In this document: positions 8,836 to 17,050 of the stretch, piece after piece
How the letters are laid out: each line of letters starts with the position of its first letter
How positions within the stretch are numbered: position 1 is the first letter of the stretch
Assembly (NCBI GenBank): GCA_937905835.1
Contig: CALCXK010000056.1
Span: 1 to 64,000 of the forward strand
DNA length: 64,000 bases
DNA from: an uncultured Ilumatobacter sp.
GTDB taxonomy: Bacteria; Actinomycetota; Acidimicrobiia; Acidimicrobiales; Ilumatobacteraceae
Direction of reading: 5' to 3'
Made by a program: the position numbers and the translations under genes
Notes under the pieces: generated by a model
The model's database searches: none
What the model was told of the DNA's origin: nothing
The model's input: the letters and a program-made list of their open reading frames with translations, nothing else

Positions 8836-9353
8836 GGCGTGCCGCCTTTGGGTGTGAGGGTGTTGATCATCGCGGTCTGTTCGAGAGCGAAGGGAATTGA
8901 CGTGTCGAGTACCTCCTGCAATTCGATGATGTTGCCGTCGGGGTCGCGGCCGTAGATCGCTCGGAGTCGGGCGACACCGCCCATTTCTTGGACGGTTGGT
9001 GGTGCGCTGTTGAACGTGACGCCGTGTGCTGAGAGCCGTTCGTACTCGGCGTCGATGTCGACAACGTCGAGGCAGAAATGGGTGTACCCGTGGTCGGCGG
9101 GCGTACGGTCGGGGTTGGCTGGCGTCGGCGTTGGAGACGAGTACTCGAACAGTTCGAGGTGGGCATTGCCCGCCTGCAGCATTACCTGACGGGCAGCGGA
9201 TCGGTCGTACCCGCCGATCATTCGGTCGACGAGCGGCCGGTCGGCCCACGCGGTTTCCATGACCGGCGTGAACCCGATGACATCGGTGTAAAACGCTGCG
9301 AGTCGATCGAGGTTGGGCGTCGAGATGGCCACGTGGTGGATGCCCCGAATCAT
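8832..9353 (-). CDS. VOC (glyoxalase/dioxygenase) superfamily protein 1
   Basis: The 173-residue protein shows the paired beta-alpha-beta-beta-beta modules of the vicinal oxygen chelate fold. Likely metal ligands are visible: His in GIHHVAIS, Glu in HLELFEY, His in THFCLDVVD and Glu in GNIIELQE. The reaction is undetermined; the family includes glyoxalases, epimerases and extradiol dioxygenases. It is the first gene of the operon that continues with Rieske, SnoaL and ligase genes, and its ATG follows a divergent promoter with a strong operator-like site. Confidence 0.85.
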   Translation of the reverse strand: MIRGIHHVAISTPNLDRLAAFYTDVIGFTPVMETAWADRPLVDRMIGGYDRSAARQVMLQAGNAHLELFEYSSPTPTPANPDRTPADHGYTHFCLDVVDIDAEYERLSAHGVTFNSAPPTVQEMGGVARLRAIYGRDPDGNIIELQEVLDTSIPFALEQTAMINTLTPKGGTP

Positions 9354-9399
9354 GTGAATTGCCGAATCATGTCCATTAGCTTCCTTGCGCTCGCCCGAC

Positions 9400-9418
9400 T
9401 TGCTGAACGTTTGTTAGG
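9400..9418. promoter_or_regulatory. Candidate operator of the 19-nt family (site F)
   Basis: TTGCTGAACGTTTGTTAGG in the gap between the VOC-led minus operon (start 47 nt away) and the Rieske-led plus operon (start 52 nt away). It matches 15 of 19 positions of TTACCGAACGATTGTTAAG. TAGGTT at its right end could serve as a -10 element for the plus operon, so a bound protein would cover that promoter. Confidence 0.6.
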
Positions 9419-9469
9419 TTAGTCGGCAGCCGGTTGCACTCTCTCAGCGAAGCCACGAGGACGCAGATT

Positions 9470-10837
9470 ATGACTGACATTGCAGAGCCCTCCATCGATG
9501 TTCCGGTTGATGTGCGCGGCATCACGCGAGCCAAAGCGCCCGAGCCTGATCTCAGTGGCACAGCGATCACAGGCGAGCGGTATTGGTCGGCTGAGTTCGC
9601 ACAGCACGAGGCCGAGGCGATGTGGCCGAGGGTCTGGCAGGTCGCTGGTCGTGTCGATCAGATTCCCGTTGCGGGCGACTACATCACGTATGAAATCGGT
9701 CGGGACTCGGTTATTGCGGTCCGTGGGAGCGACCAGCGGGTGCGGGTCTTTTACAACGTGTGCCAACACCGCGGCAATCGGTTGGTCACCGCCGAGTCAG
9801 GCTCGCTGATCACGGGTGAATTCGAGTGCGCCTACCACGGGTGGCGGTTCGGCGACGACGGAAACTTGAACTGGGTACCAGACGAAGACGACTTCACGCA
9901 GGGCAGTCCGTGCGGCAAGCGCAACCTTGTCGAAATGCCGTCAGATACGTGGGCCGGATTCATTTGGTTCAACATGGACCCTGAGGCGAAGCCGCTGCGC
10001 GATTGGCTCGCCCCCGTGGCGGACCACCTCGACGCATACCAGATGGAGAACATGCGGCGCACGCACTGGGTTACCGTCGTTGGCGAGTTCAACTGGAAGT
10101 GCGTCCAAGACAACTTCAACGAGAGCTATCACCTGCCCTACGTTCATCCCCAGACGCTTGCGTCGATGAACGAGCATCACAGCGGATGCCAATTTGACCT
10201 CTATCCGTCGGGCCACGCACGCATGTTGATGCCCGGTGGCGGTCCCGGCCCACAGTACAATGGCAAGCCCGAGCGAACTCTGAAGAGCCTTGCTGCTGAC
10301 CTGTCGTTCTGGGGTGTCGACGGCGAGCAGTACCGCGACAACCTCCCTGAACTGCGGCCCGCGCTCCAGCAGGCGAAGCGCCAGCTTGGAGCGGAAAAGG
10401 GATACGACTTCTCGCGGTATTCCGACGAGCAGCTCACCGATAATTATCACTACACCATCTTTCCGAACATCTCGTTCAGCATGAAGCCCGACGGCTGCAT
10501 CTGGCTCAGGGCCACGCCGCATCCAACCGATCCGCAGAAGTGCTTCTTCGACATGTGGTATCTCACCTTGTTCCCCGAGGGTTCGAAGGAGTACTTCTCG
10601 AACTCGATGAAAGACTGGGTGTCGATCGATCATCAGGTTGAGCACCAGACGGGTCGGGCTGGCGAGGTCTCGTGCGGCCCCGGCATCGACCAGGACGTTG
10701 CTATCTGGAACACGCAGCAGCAAGGGCTTCGCTCACGCGGCTATCGCGGCGAGTACACGCCCAGGCAAGAGCGGCGCATCAAGTTCTTTCACGACAACCT
10801 TGAGCGCTACCTGGCATTGGGCCCGCTTGATGTCTGA
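9470..10837 (+). CDS. Rieske non-heme iron oxygenase alpha subunit (distinct subgroup)
   Basis: A 455-residue Rieske oxygenase with C98, H100 (CQHRGN), C120, H123 (CAYHGW) and an iron site built around D213, H220 and H225 (DNFNESYHLPYVHPQ). It differs in sequence from the other three Rieske proteins here and resembles the monooxygenase-like alpha subunits that work without a beta subunit. ATG 9470 is preferred, with ACGAGGA upstream; an earlier ATG at 9434 lies in the promoter. Its last codons overlap the start of the Rieske ferredoxin by 8 nt, so the two probably form an electron-transfer pair. Confidence 0.9.
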   Translation: MTDIAEPSIDVPVDVRGITRAKAPEPDLSGTAITGERYWSAEFAQHEAEAMWPRVWQVAGRVDQIPVAGDYITYEIGRDSVIAVRGSDQRVRVFYNVCQHRGNRLVTAESGSLITGEFECAYHGWRFGDDGNLNWVPDEDDFTQGSPCGKRNLVEMPSDTWAGFIWFNMDPEAKPLRDWLAPVADHLDAYQMENMRRTHWVTVVGEFNWKCVQDNFNESYHLPYVHPQTLASMNEHHSGCQFDLYPSGHARMLMPGGGPGPQYNGKPERTLKSLAADLSFWGVDGEQYRDNLPELRPALQQAKRQLGAEKGYDFSRYSDEQLTDNYHYTIFPNISFSMKPDGCIWLRATPHPTDPQKCFFDMWYLTLFPEGSKEYFSNSMKDWVSIDHQVEHQTGRAGEVSCGPGIDQDVAIWNTQQQGLRSRGYRGEYTPRQERRIKFFHDNLERYLALGPLDV

Positions 10838-11207
10838 GGCGGATGGGCCGATCGAGCTCGGCGACCTCACCGATTTGGCCGACGGCGAGATGCGCTGCTT
10901 CGAGCACATCGGTCGCGACGGCATCGTTGTGTGTCGCGTCGGCAGCGAATTGTTCGCACTGACCGACAACTGCTCGCACGCCGACACGCCCTTGAGCGAA
11001 GGTCGATTACTTGGCTACGGCGTGACCTGCCCGCTCCACGGGGCTTCATTTGACGTACGTACTGGCGAGCACTCCGGGCCTCCCGCCTGGGAAGGTGTGC
11101 CATGCCATTCCGTCACTGAGGCCGACGGCATCGCAGCGGTCGTGCTGGCCGACCCAACTCGCGACAACGGCCCCAGTGCCGATGGCAGCCACATGCAGAC
11201 GCGCTAA
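10830..11207 (+). CDS. Rieske-type [2Fe-2S] ferredoxin
   Basis: A 125-residue ferredoxin component: C48 and H50 in CSHADTPL, and C67 and H70 in CPLHGASFD, the standard Rieske cluster ligands. It should pass electrons to a Rieske oxygenase, most directly to the product of the overlapping upstream gene and perhaps to the three other Rieske enzymes of the window. No ferredoxin reductase is encoded nearby. The start is the ATG inside the end of the oxygenase gene; 72 nt separate its stop from the kinase gene. Confidence 0.9.
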   Translation: MSEADGPIELGDLTDLADGEMRCFEHIGRDGIVVCRVGSELFALTDNCSHADTPLSEGRLLGYGVTCPLHGASFDVRTGEHSGPPAWEGVPCHSVTEADGIAAVVLADPTRDNGPSADGSHMQTR

Positions 11208-11279
11208 CGCGCCAGAAGGCCGAGCCCAGCTCGAACGATTCCACCCGAACCAGCACGACAGAATGAGGACTGACACCAC

Positions 11280-12368
11280 ATGGCGACACTGCCGACGACG
11301 ACCAGCGAAATCACTGCCGAATGGATGACCGAGGCCCTTCAAGGGTCGGCGACGATCCCTGCAGGCGTTACCGTTGCGAAAGTGCTCCTCGATCCGGCGG
11401 GCGCCGGGGTTGGGTTCATGGGCGAAGTCGCGACAGTTGGCGTCGTGTACGACGGTGATGCCGGCAATGCACCGACCACGATGATTGCCAAGTTCCCGAC
11501 CCAGTCGCCCGAGATCCGAGCAATGATGCAGCCGACCCGGATCTACGAACGCGAGCATCGCTTCTACAGCGAACTGGCGCACATGAGCCCGGTTCGGACA
11601 CCCGCCATTTTCCATGTCACATGCGAGGTCGCGGACGCTGCAGCCGACGAGGCCTACATGCTGCTGATGGAAGACCTCTCCGACCTGCAACTCGGCGACC
11701 AAGTCAGTGGCACAACAGTCGACCAGGCCCGCGCAGCCTTGATCGGCTTGGCAGCCCATCATGCGCAGTTCTGGAACGGCGCTGGCATGGAGAACGCCGA
11801 CTTCATCCCGGTGATCAACGGCCCACTGAATCAAGCGGGTTCGCCGATCTACGAGGCATCCTTGCCCGGCTTCATGGAGGCGTTCGGCACAGCGATCAAG
11901 CCGGAGTTGGCCGACTTCGTTGCGGGCTATGCGGCCATGCGGCCCCAGATTCTTGACGAACTGGCAGCAATGCCGCACACGCTTGTGCACTTCGACTACC
12001 GGGCCGACAATCTGTTCTTCGACGATGCAGGTGCCGTGGTGGTCATCGACTGGCAAGCAATCAGCCAGGGTGGCGGTGTTGCAGACGTGGCCTACCTGCT
12101 GTCGCAGAACCTCACCGTCGACGACCGGCGAGCACACGAGCCCGAACTTCTTCGTGCGTACCACGATGCACTCGTCGAAGCCGGTGTCTCCGACTATGGC
12201 TTTGATGTCTTGACGGCCGACTACCGGGTGGGTGTGGGCTGCGGATGGATGATTCCGGTGCTCGCCGTCGGCAGCCTCGACTTCACCAGCGAGCGTGCAG
12301 TTGCGCTGTGGACTGCGGTCATCGAACGCGCACAGAGTGCACTGATTGATCACGGGTTCGGCTCATGA
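11280..12368 (+). CDS. APH-type (ecdysteroid kinase-like) phosphotransferase 1
   Basis: A 362-residue kinase of the aminoglycoside-phosphotransferase / ecdysteroid-kinase-like fold. The catalytic loop is HFDYRADN (237-244, base D239) and the metal-binding Asp lies in VVVIDWQ (D257). A lysine in MIAKFP (about 71) could bind ATP, and MEDLSD is typical of the ecdysteroid-kinase-like branch. Resistance is unlikely in this setting: the gene sits between a Rieske ferredoxin and an SDR (stop and start share ATGA). Phosphorylation of a hydroxyl introduced by the Rieske enzyme is my inference. A second copy is at 23810. Confidence 0.85.
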   Translation: MATLPTTTSEITAEWMTEALQGSATIPAGVTVAKVLLDPAGAGVGFMGEVATVGVVYDGDAGNAPTTMIAKFPTQSPEIRAMMQPTRIYEREHRFYSELAHMSPVRTPAIFHVTCEVADAAADEAYMLLMEDLSDLQLGDQVSGTTVDQARAALIGLAAHHAQFWNGAGMENADFIPVINGPLNQAGSPIYEASLPGFMEAFGTAIKPELADFVAGYAAMRPQILDELAAMPHTLVHFDYRADNLFFDDAGAVVVIDWQAISQGGGVADVAYLLSQNLTVDDRRAHEPELLRAYHDALVEAGVSDYGFDVLTADYRVGVGCGWMIPVLAVGSLDFTSERAVALWTAVIERAQSALIDHGFGS

Positions 12369-13195
12369 GTGGTCGGCTCGACGGCAAGGTCGCCGTTATT
12401 ACCGGAGCTGCCAGCGGCATCGGAGCGGGCACCGCCCGGATGTTCGTGAAAGAAGGTGCGAAAGTGATCCTCGCCGACATGCAAACCGAAGCCGGTATGG
12501 CACTGGCCGACGAACTCGGTGATGCTGCCCGGTTTGCGCAGTGCAATGTGATGATCGAAGACGAGGTTGCAGCCGCCGTCGACCTCGCCGTCTCGGAGTT
12601 CGGCAGTTTGGATGTGATGTTGAACAACGCGGGCATCGTTGGCTCGGTTGGCCGGATCTCTGAAACGTCGATCCAGGCGTGGGACAACACGATGGCAATT
12701 TTGCTGCGTGGTGTGTTCCTTGGTGTCAAGCACGCAGCGCGAGTGATGCTCACGCAGAACTCTGGTGTCATTATCAACACCTCGAGCACCGCAGGCATCC
12801 TCGGCGGGCTCGGACCGCACGCGTACACAGCCGCCAAACATGGTGTGATCGGTTTGACGAAGTCGGTTGCCAACGAACTCGCTCCCAATGGCATCCGGGT
12901 GAATGCGATCTCACCTGGCAACACCGTGACGGCGATGACGGCGACGGTCACGAGCGGCGACCCTGGTGCCATCGATGAGACCAGTCACAAGATCGCCGCC
13001 GGTTCGCCCCTCGGCTACGCCGGAGTACCCGATGACATTGCCGCAGCAGCGCTCTACCTTGCAAGCGACGACGCTCGATACGTCTCGGGTCATACGTTGG
13101 TCGTCGATGCTGGTCAAACGACGGCCGGAATGGTGCCGAACCGGTTCAACATTGGCAGCAGTCGACAGTTTCACGAAGCTGGACGGACGAGCTGA
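12365..13195 (+). CDS. Short-chain dehydrogenase/reductase (SDR) 1
   Basis: A 276-residue classical SDR with the cofactor motif TGAASGIG (about 12-19), NNAG, catalytic Ser in NTSSTAG and YTAAK. The expected reaction is NAD(P)-dependent oxidation of a secondary alcohol or reduction of a ketone. It ends the operon Rieske-ferredoxin-kinase-SDR and overlaps the kinase gene by ATGA. The C-terminal tail after VVDAGQT is about 25 residues longer than in minimal SDRs. Confidence 0.9.
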   Translation: MSGRLDGKVAVITGAASGIGAGTARMFVKEGAKVILADMQTEAGMALADELGDAARFAQCNVMIEDEVAAAVDLAVSEFGSLDVMLNNAGIVGSVGRISETSIQAWDNTMAILLRGVFLGVKHAARVMLTQNSGVIINTSSTAGILGGLGPHAYTAAKHGVIGLTKSVANELAPNGIRVNAISPGNTVTAMTATVTSGDPGAIDETSHKIAAGSPLGYAGVPDDIAAAALYLASDDARYVSGHTLVVDAGQTTAGMVPNRFNIGSSRQFHEAGRTS

Positions 13196-13245
13196 GCAGA
13201 GGGTTTTTCGACAAGACGGCCCGAGGGCTACAAGATCAACAGGGC

Positions 13246-13755
13246 TCAGGGTTTCAAAGGCGAGAGGGTGCGAATCGGATCTGCGCCGTCCCATTTCTTG
13301 GAGGCTGTGCGGACCATCTCGTAGAACCCGCGGAGGCGTTCGTTGCCTTCATAGATCTCGATGTGATGACCGAGTTCGAGTCGGGCGTCGTGCATCGCGA
13401 ATGGCATGCCCGTTGCAGTCTCGGCGTACAACGCTTCCGAACGGCCGCTGGCGATAAGTTCGGCGTGCTCCGCGGCGAAGTTGTCCACCATATGTGCAAC
13501 GTGATGGATGCCATGCGGGTGCACGAAGGGTTCGGCCTGGCGATCGTGTTGGCAGATCAGCTCAACCATCAGTGATCCCCACTGTCCGTACGCAGACGAA
13601 TGATCAAACGTAGCTGGTGCTCCGCCGAGCCGTACATTGCGCAACTCAATGTGGTCCAAGACGAAAAATGGGCCGACACCGCGCGTCACCCACCGGGCCG
13701 CAGCGGCCCGCACGTCGTCGACGCCGTATGCGATCTGAACCGGTTCTCCAATCAT
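13246..13755 (-). CDS. VOC superfamily protein 2
   Basis: A 169-residue glyoxalase-fold protein. It opens with PVQIAYGVDDVRAAAARWVTR, has HHVAHMVDNF in the second module and LGHHIEIYEG near the end, which supplies candidate metal ligands. It is most like the VOC protein at 55147 among the window's four. The ATG at 13755 is chosen because it starts directly before the first beta strand. It stands alone, convergent with the SDR upstream and divergent from the SDR at 13917. Confidence 0.8.
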   Translation of the reverse strand: MIGEPVQIAYGVDDVRAAAARWVTRGVGPFFVLDHIELRNVRLGGAPATFDHSSAYGQWGSLMVELICQHDRQAEPFVHPHGIHHVAHMVDNFAAEHAELIASGRSEALYAETATGMPFAMHDARLELGHHIEIYEGNERLRGFYEMVRTASKKWDGADPIRTLSPLKP

Positions 13756-13916
13756 GGAACTCACGGTAGCGAACGGCGGGCCAGGCACCGGTTGTCTGAG
13801 CAGTGGACTGGCGACGCTCCAAGGATGCGTCAGGCCGACATCGCACGGCTGCTCGTTGCGTGCCCGGAACCCTCCGACTGTTCGCCGGCACCAGTAAAGG
13901 TCGTAGCTTCTTCGAG

Positions 13917-14717
13917 ATGGACGTAGCGATTGCTGGCCTTTTCGATCTTACTGGCAAGACCACTGTGGTTACCGGCGCGGCAACGGGGATCGGCGAGGGC
14001 ATTGCGCGTCTCCTTGCTGCTGCTGGTGCGGACCTGATCGTTGCCGACATCGACGGTGATGGCGCGCAACGAGTCGCCCGCGACATTGGTGGTACTGCGT
14101 TGGACCTCGATGTCACCGACGCCAAGGCGTGCGCTGCAGCACTCGCCCATGTCGGCGATCGCCTCGACGTGTTGGTGAACAATGCTGGTTCGTATCACGA
14201 GGCGGGCAGCATTCTCGATCAAAGCGTCGAGTCATGGCAGCGGTCGATCGACATCAACCTCGCGAGCTTGTTCAACTGCTCGAAACCCGCAGCGGCTCGG
14301 ATGGTCGAACAGGGTGATGGTGGGGCGATCGTCAACATTGCATCGGTCGACGGAATGCTGCCGTGTCTCGGTACCGGCTACGACACTGCCAAGGCAGGGG
14401 CGATCCACTTCTCGAAGAGCTTGGCGGTCGACCTTGCGCCCCACGGGATCAGAGTCAACGCGGTCAGCCCTGGTGTCGTGCCAGTGCCCACACTCGACCG
14501 CATGCATGCTGGTGAGATCGAACACTTTTGGCCGAAAAACCCATCGTTGTCGGGCCTGATGGGCCCACTGACCACAGGCCGATCCTCGAACGTGCCGCTC
14601 GGGAGGAAGGGGACGCCGAACGACATTGCTCATGCGGTGCTCTTCCTGGTGTCGAGCGCATCGAGCTACATCACTGGTCAGAACATCGCCGTCGATGGCG
14701 GATGGACGTTGGTGTGA
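13917..14717 (+). CDS. Short-chain dehydrogenase/reductase (SDR) 2
   Basis: A 266-residue SDR: TGAATGIG near residue 17, NNAG, Ser in NIASVDG and YDTAK. Before the C-terminal ITGQNIAVDGG block it has a longer substrate loop (HFWPKNPSLSGLMGPL) than its neighbours, which suggests a larger or different substrate. The ATG at 13917 has only a modest ribosome site. The following SnoaL-like gene probably starts at the GTGA that overlaps its stop. Confidence 0.88.
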   Translation: MDVAIAGLFDLTGKTTVVTGAATGIGEGIARLLAAAGADLIVADIDGDGAQRVARDIGGTALDLDVTDAKACAAALAHVGDRLDVLVNNAGSYHEAGSILDQSVESWQRSIDINLASLFNCSKPAAARMVEQGDGGAIVNIASVDGMLPCLGTGYDTAKAGAIHFSKSLAVDLAPHGIRVNAVSPGVVPVPTLDRMHAGEIEHFWPKNPSLSGLMGPLTTGRSSNVPLGRKGTPNDIAHAVLFLVSSASSYITGQNIAVDGGWTLV

Positions 14718-15172
14718 GCGCAGCCATTGACGTCGAGACAGCGTTGCAGGAACTCCTCGACGAACGCGACGTCGTTGCCGTCGCGCTTCGGTACTGCAAG
14801 GCACTCGACACGAAAGATTGGCCTGCTTTGAGAACGGTATTTCTCGACGACGCCACGGCACAGCTTGGCCAGCCCCCGACACTCACCGGTGTCGACGCAA
14901 TCGCCACTCGCATCCGCGAAGCGCTCGAGCACCTTGACGACAGCCAACATCTGGTCGGCAATCACGAAGTACTCGTTGACGGCGACGCTGCAACGCATCG
15001 CTGCTACCTCCAGGCGCAACATATTCGCAACGCTGCAGAAGGCGGCCCCAACTACGTCGTCGCCGGTCGCTACGAGGATCATCTGACGCGGACTGCTCAG
15101 GGCTGGCGGATCGCGCACCGCACGCTGACGGTTATGTGGACTGATGGGAATGTTGCTGTCGTACGCAGTTGA
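14714..15172 (+). CDS. SnoaL-like (NTF2 fold) protein 2
   Basis: A 152-residue SnoaL-like protein with the family pattern ERDVVAVALRYCKALDTKDWPALRTVFLDDA and a cone-forming HRCYLQAQHI...YVVAGRYEDHLTRT. I place the start at the GTG that overlaps the SDR stop (GTGA), a pattern used repeatedly in this window; an in-frame ATG 12 nt upstream (14702) is the alternative. Role unassigned: small isomerase, dehydratase or binding protein. Confidence 0.75.
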   Translation: MSAAIDVETALQELLDERDVVAVALRYCKALDTKDWPALRTVFLDDATAQLGQPPTLTGVDAIATRIREALEHLDDSQHLVGNHEVLVDGDAATHRCYLQAQHIRNAAEGGPNYVVAGRYEDHLTRTAQGWRIAHRTLTVMWTDGNVAVVRS

Positions 15173-15217
15173 GCAAGCAATATTGGACAGGTGTCATCGC
15201 CGGGCCTTGACGCGCTG

Positions 15218-15531
15218 TCACGTCTCAGCAGACCAGCGCATGGACCCGCCCATCCCATATTGCTTCAGCACGAGGGCGCGTTGCGGTGTGATTGCCAGAA
15301 ACGATGTGTCGGGGGAGTTATCTGGCCCGCCCGGAGCAAATGCGCTGAGGTCGTAGTCGAAGACGCCGTCCCAGAGTCGTCGCTTCGTCGCAACGTCATC
15401 GTGCAGGGTGGCAGTACCCCAGACTGCGACTCCGTCACCCACTGCAGTCACCTGCCAGTGCAGGGCAACATTTGCGTTGGCAGCTCCGATGCAAATGCCT
15501 TCACGCCGTCGAGATCGATGTCATTGGCCAT
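15218..15531 (-). pseudogene. Decayed PPOX (pyridoxamine 5'-phosphate oxidase-like) gene
   Basis: On the minus strand an N-terminal piece (MANDIDLDGVKAFASEL, from ATG at 15531) and a C-terminal piece (IGAANANVALHWQVTAVGDG then TATLHDDVATKRRLWDGVF to a stop at 15218) match the beginning and end of a flavin/F420-binding PPOX-family protein. They lie in different frames and join directly, so roughly the first half of the domain has been deleted and the frame is lost. The remainder is still readable, which implies recent decay. It belongs to a different PPOX branch from the three intact genes of the window. Confidence 0.7.
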
Positions 15532-15689
15532 GTCGTACTCCGTCAGTTCGGATTGTTCAGGGTGGGGAATTTTCAGGGGCCATCCCAACGTAGACCAGCT
15601 GAGGATTGGTGTCGTTCGTGCCGTTCTTGTTCGGCACGTTGTGGGGCCTGACCGCTTTTTTGTCGTGTTGGTGAGCCTGGTTGGAGATC
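15532..15689. other. Intergenic stretch upstream of the SDR 3 operon
   Basis: Between the PPOX remnant and the operator-like site at 15690 no gene is visible. A minus-strand fragment (PQLVYVGMAPE) could be further coding debris of the lost upstream neighbour, but it is too short to assign. Confidence 0.3.
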
Positions 15690-15708
15690 CTTAACAATCG
15701 TTCGGTAA
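15690..15708. promoter_or_regulatory. Candidate operator of the 19-nt family (site A, reference copy)
   Basis: CTTAACAATCGTTCGGTAA, in reverse TTACCGAACGATTGTTAAG. It lies 48 nt before the SDR at 15756, overlapping a possible -10 (TAATGT). It matches 16 of 19 positions with both site B (58647) and site D (38795). The AT-rich ends stand out in GC-rich DNA. TetR-family operators often look like this, but the bound protein is unknown. Confidence 0.6.
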
Positions 15709-15755
15709 TGTCGTCCCAATGTTCAACGCAGTGGTGAAACAGATGGCTGGAACGG

Positions 15756-16535
15756 ATGGCTGAACGTGTCGTCGCCGAAGCCGTCGGCATCACCGAACTC
15801 ATCGATCTCACTGGCAAGCGGGCGTTCGTCACCGGCGGTGGACAGGGCATCGGGATGGCGATTGCGCGCCGGCTTGTCGAGGCGGGCGCTGTGGTCATCA
15901 TTGGCGACCTTGATCCGGCGGCGCAAGCGGCCGCTGCCGCGATCGGTGCAGGCTTCGCGGCCTGCGACATCACCGAACCGGATCAGCTTGATGCAGCCCT
16001 CGACGTGGTCACCAGTGCTGGCGGGCTCGACATTGTTGTCAACAATGCCGGCATCTTTCCCACAACTGGGCCGATGATCGATGTCACCGATGCGTTCATC
16101 CACCGCATGCTCGACGTCAACGTACGCGCCCAGTTCAGTGTCGCCCGCGAGGCTGCCCGACGAATGCAGCATGGCGGATCGATCGTCAACCTCGCGTCGA
16201 TCGCTGGGCTCGGCGGCGGTGCCAACATCTCGGCCTACAGCGCTTCGAAGGCCGCCGTCATTTCGTTGACCCGCTCCTTCGCCAACGAACTCGGCCCCAG
16301 GGGCATCCGGGTTAACGCCATTGCGCCGGGCATCATCGATACGCCGGGTGTACAAGATCAACTGGCCCCGCTGCAGGCTGGCGGGGTCGACATCACGCAG
16401 CGCATCGCCGCCAACCCGCTCGGAATCGCCGGCCAATCTGACCACGTTGCCCGAGTCGCCCTGTTTCTCGTTTCTGAGCTCGCCGAGTTCGTGACCGGGC
16501 ACACGCTCATCGTCGATGGAGGAGCAACCGCATGA
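15756..16535 (+). CDS. Short-chain dehydrogenase/reductase (SDR) 3
   Basis: A 259-residue SDR with TGGGQGIG (about 26-33), NNAG, Ser in NLASIAG and YSASK. It leads the operon SDR, SnoaL, acyl-CoA ligase, acyl-CoA dehydrogenase, which reads as an alcohol oxidation, activation and first beta-oxidation step. The ATG at 15756 lies 48 nt after the best operator-like site; a second ATG 13 nt upstream is out of frame. The stop overlaps the next start by ATGA. Confidence 0.9.
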   Translation: MAERVVAEAVGITELIDLTGKRAFVTGGGQGIGMAIARRLVEAGAVVIIGDLDPAAQAAAAAIGAGFAACDITEPDQLDAALDVVTSAGGLDIVVNNAGIFPTTGPMIDVTDAFIHRMLDVNVRAQFSVAREAARRMQHGGSIVNLASIAGLGGGANISAYSASKAAVISLTRSFANELGPRGIRVNAIAPGIIDTPGVQDQLAPLQAGGVDITQRIAANPLGIAGQSDHVARVALFLVSELAEFVTGHTLIVDGGATA

Positions 16536-17050
16536 CCAACCTCTCGAACCCAACGCCGACGATCGACCAACTTTTAGCAATCGAGGCGTGCCGCGAGGCG
16601 GCGCGTCGCTATTCGTACGGAGTCGACCGACTCGACGTTGAGGTGATGAAGTCTGCGTACTGGCCCAACGCCACAGACGACCACGGTGTGTTCGTCGGAA
16701 ATGCCTGGGAGTTTTGCGACCGCGTGGTTGGTTCGCACGGCCGGTGGGCCTGGACTGCGCACGCCATTACCAACCACCGCGTCGAGTTCGATAACGACAC
16801 GACCGCTCGCGGTGAGATGTATGTACAGGCCACGCTCTTCGACGCGGCCAAGGGTCAACTGTCGACCTTCCACGGTCGATACCTCGACAACTACGAGCGC
16901 CGCGACGGCGAGTGGCGCATCTCGCATCGCGTGTGCGTCTACCACGGCGACCACGTGCAACTTATTGGGGATTCAATGGGACTTGACGTTTCAGTGTTCC
17001 GCCAGAACAGCTTCGATCGCCCTGCTCGTCAACGACCGATCGGCCCCTGA
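16532..17050 (+). CDS. SnoaL-like (NTF2 fold) protein 3
   Basis: A 172-residue SnoaL-like protein: IEACREAARRYSYGVDRLD, MKSAYWPNATDDHG with the Tyr/Asp positions often catalytic in bile-acid-dehydratase-like members, and WAWTAHAITNHRVEFD. This branch, with Tyr, Asp and a following His, is known from BaiE-like dehydratases and relatives, which supports but does not prove a dehydratase or isomerase role. It is coupled upstream (ATGA) and the following ligase starts on its last base (TGATG). Confidence 0.75.
   Translation: MTNLSNPTPTIDQLLAIEACREAARRYSYGVDRLDVEVMKSAYWPNATDDHGVFVGNAWEFCDRVVGSHGRWAWTAHAITNHRVEFDNDTTARGEMYVQATLFDAAKGQLSTFHGRYLDNYERRDGEWRISHRVCVYHGDHVQLIGDSMGLDVSVFRQNSFDRPARQRPIGP

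Noticed and set aside
9941..10723. 260-codon minus-strand frame opposite the Rieske gene at 9470
   Set aside because: No domain, and the sense frame carries all Rieske ligands.
11046..12353. 435-codon open frame on the minus strand opposite the APH kinase gene
   Set aside because: It mirrors the codon phase of the kinase, whose catalytic motifs and overlaps are clear; long antisense frames are expected in GC-rich DNA.
11280..12368. APH genes as antibiotic-resistance determinants
   Set aside because: Both copies sit inside catabolic operons with overlapping starts and stops, and the sequence resembles ecdysteroid-kinase-like rather than aminoglycoside enzymes.
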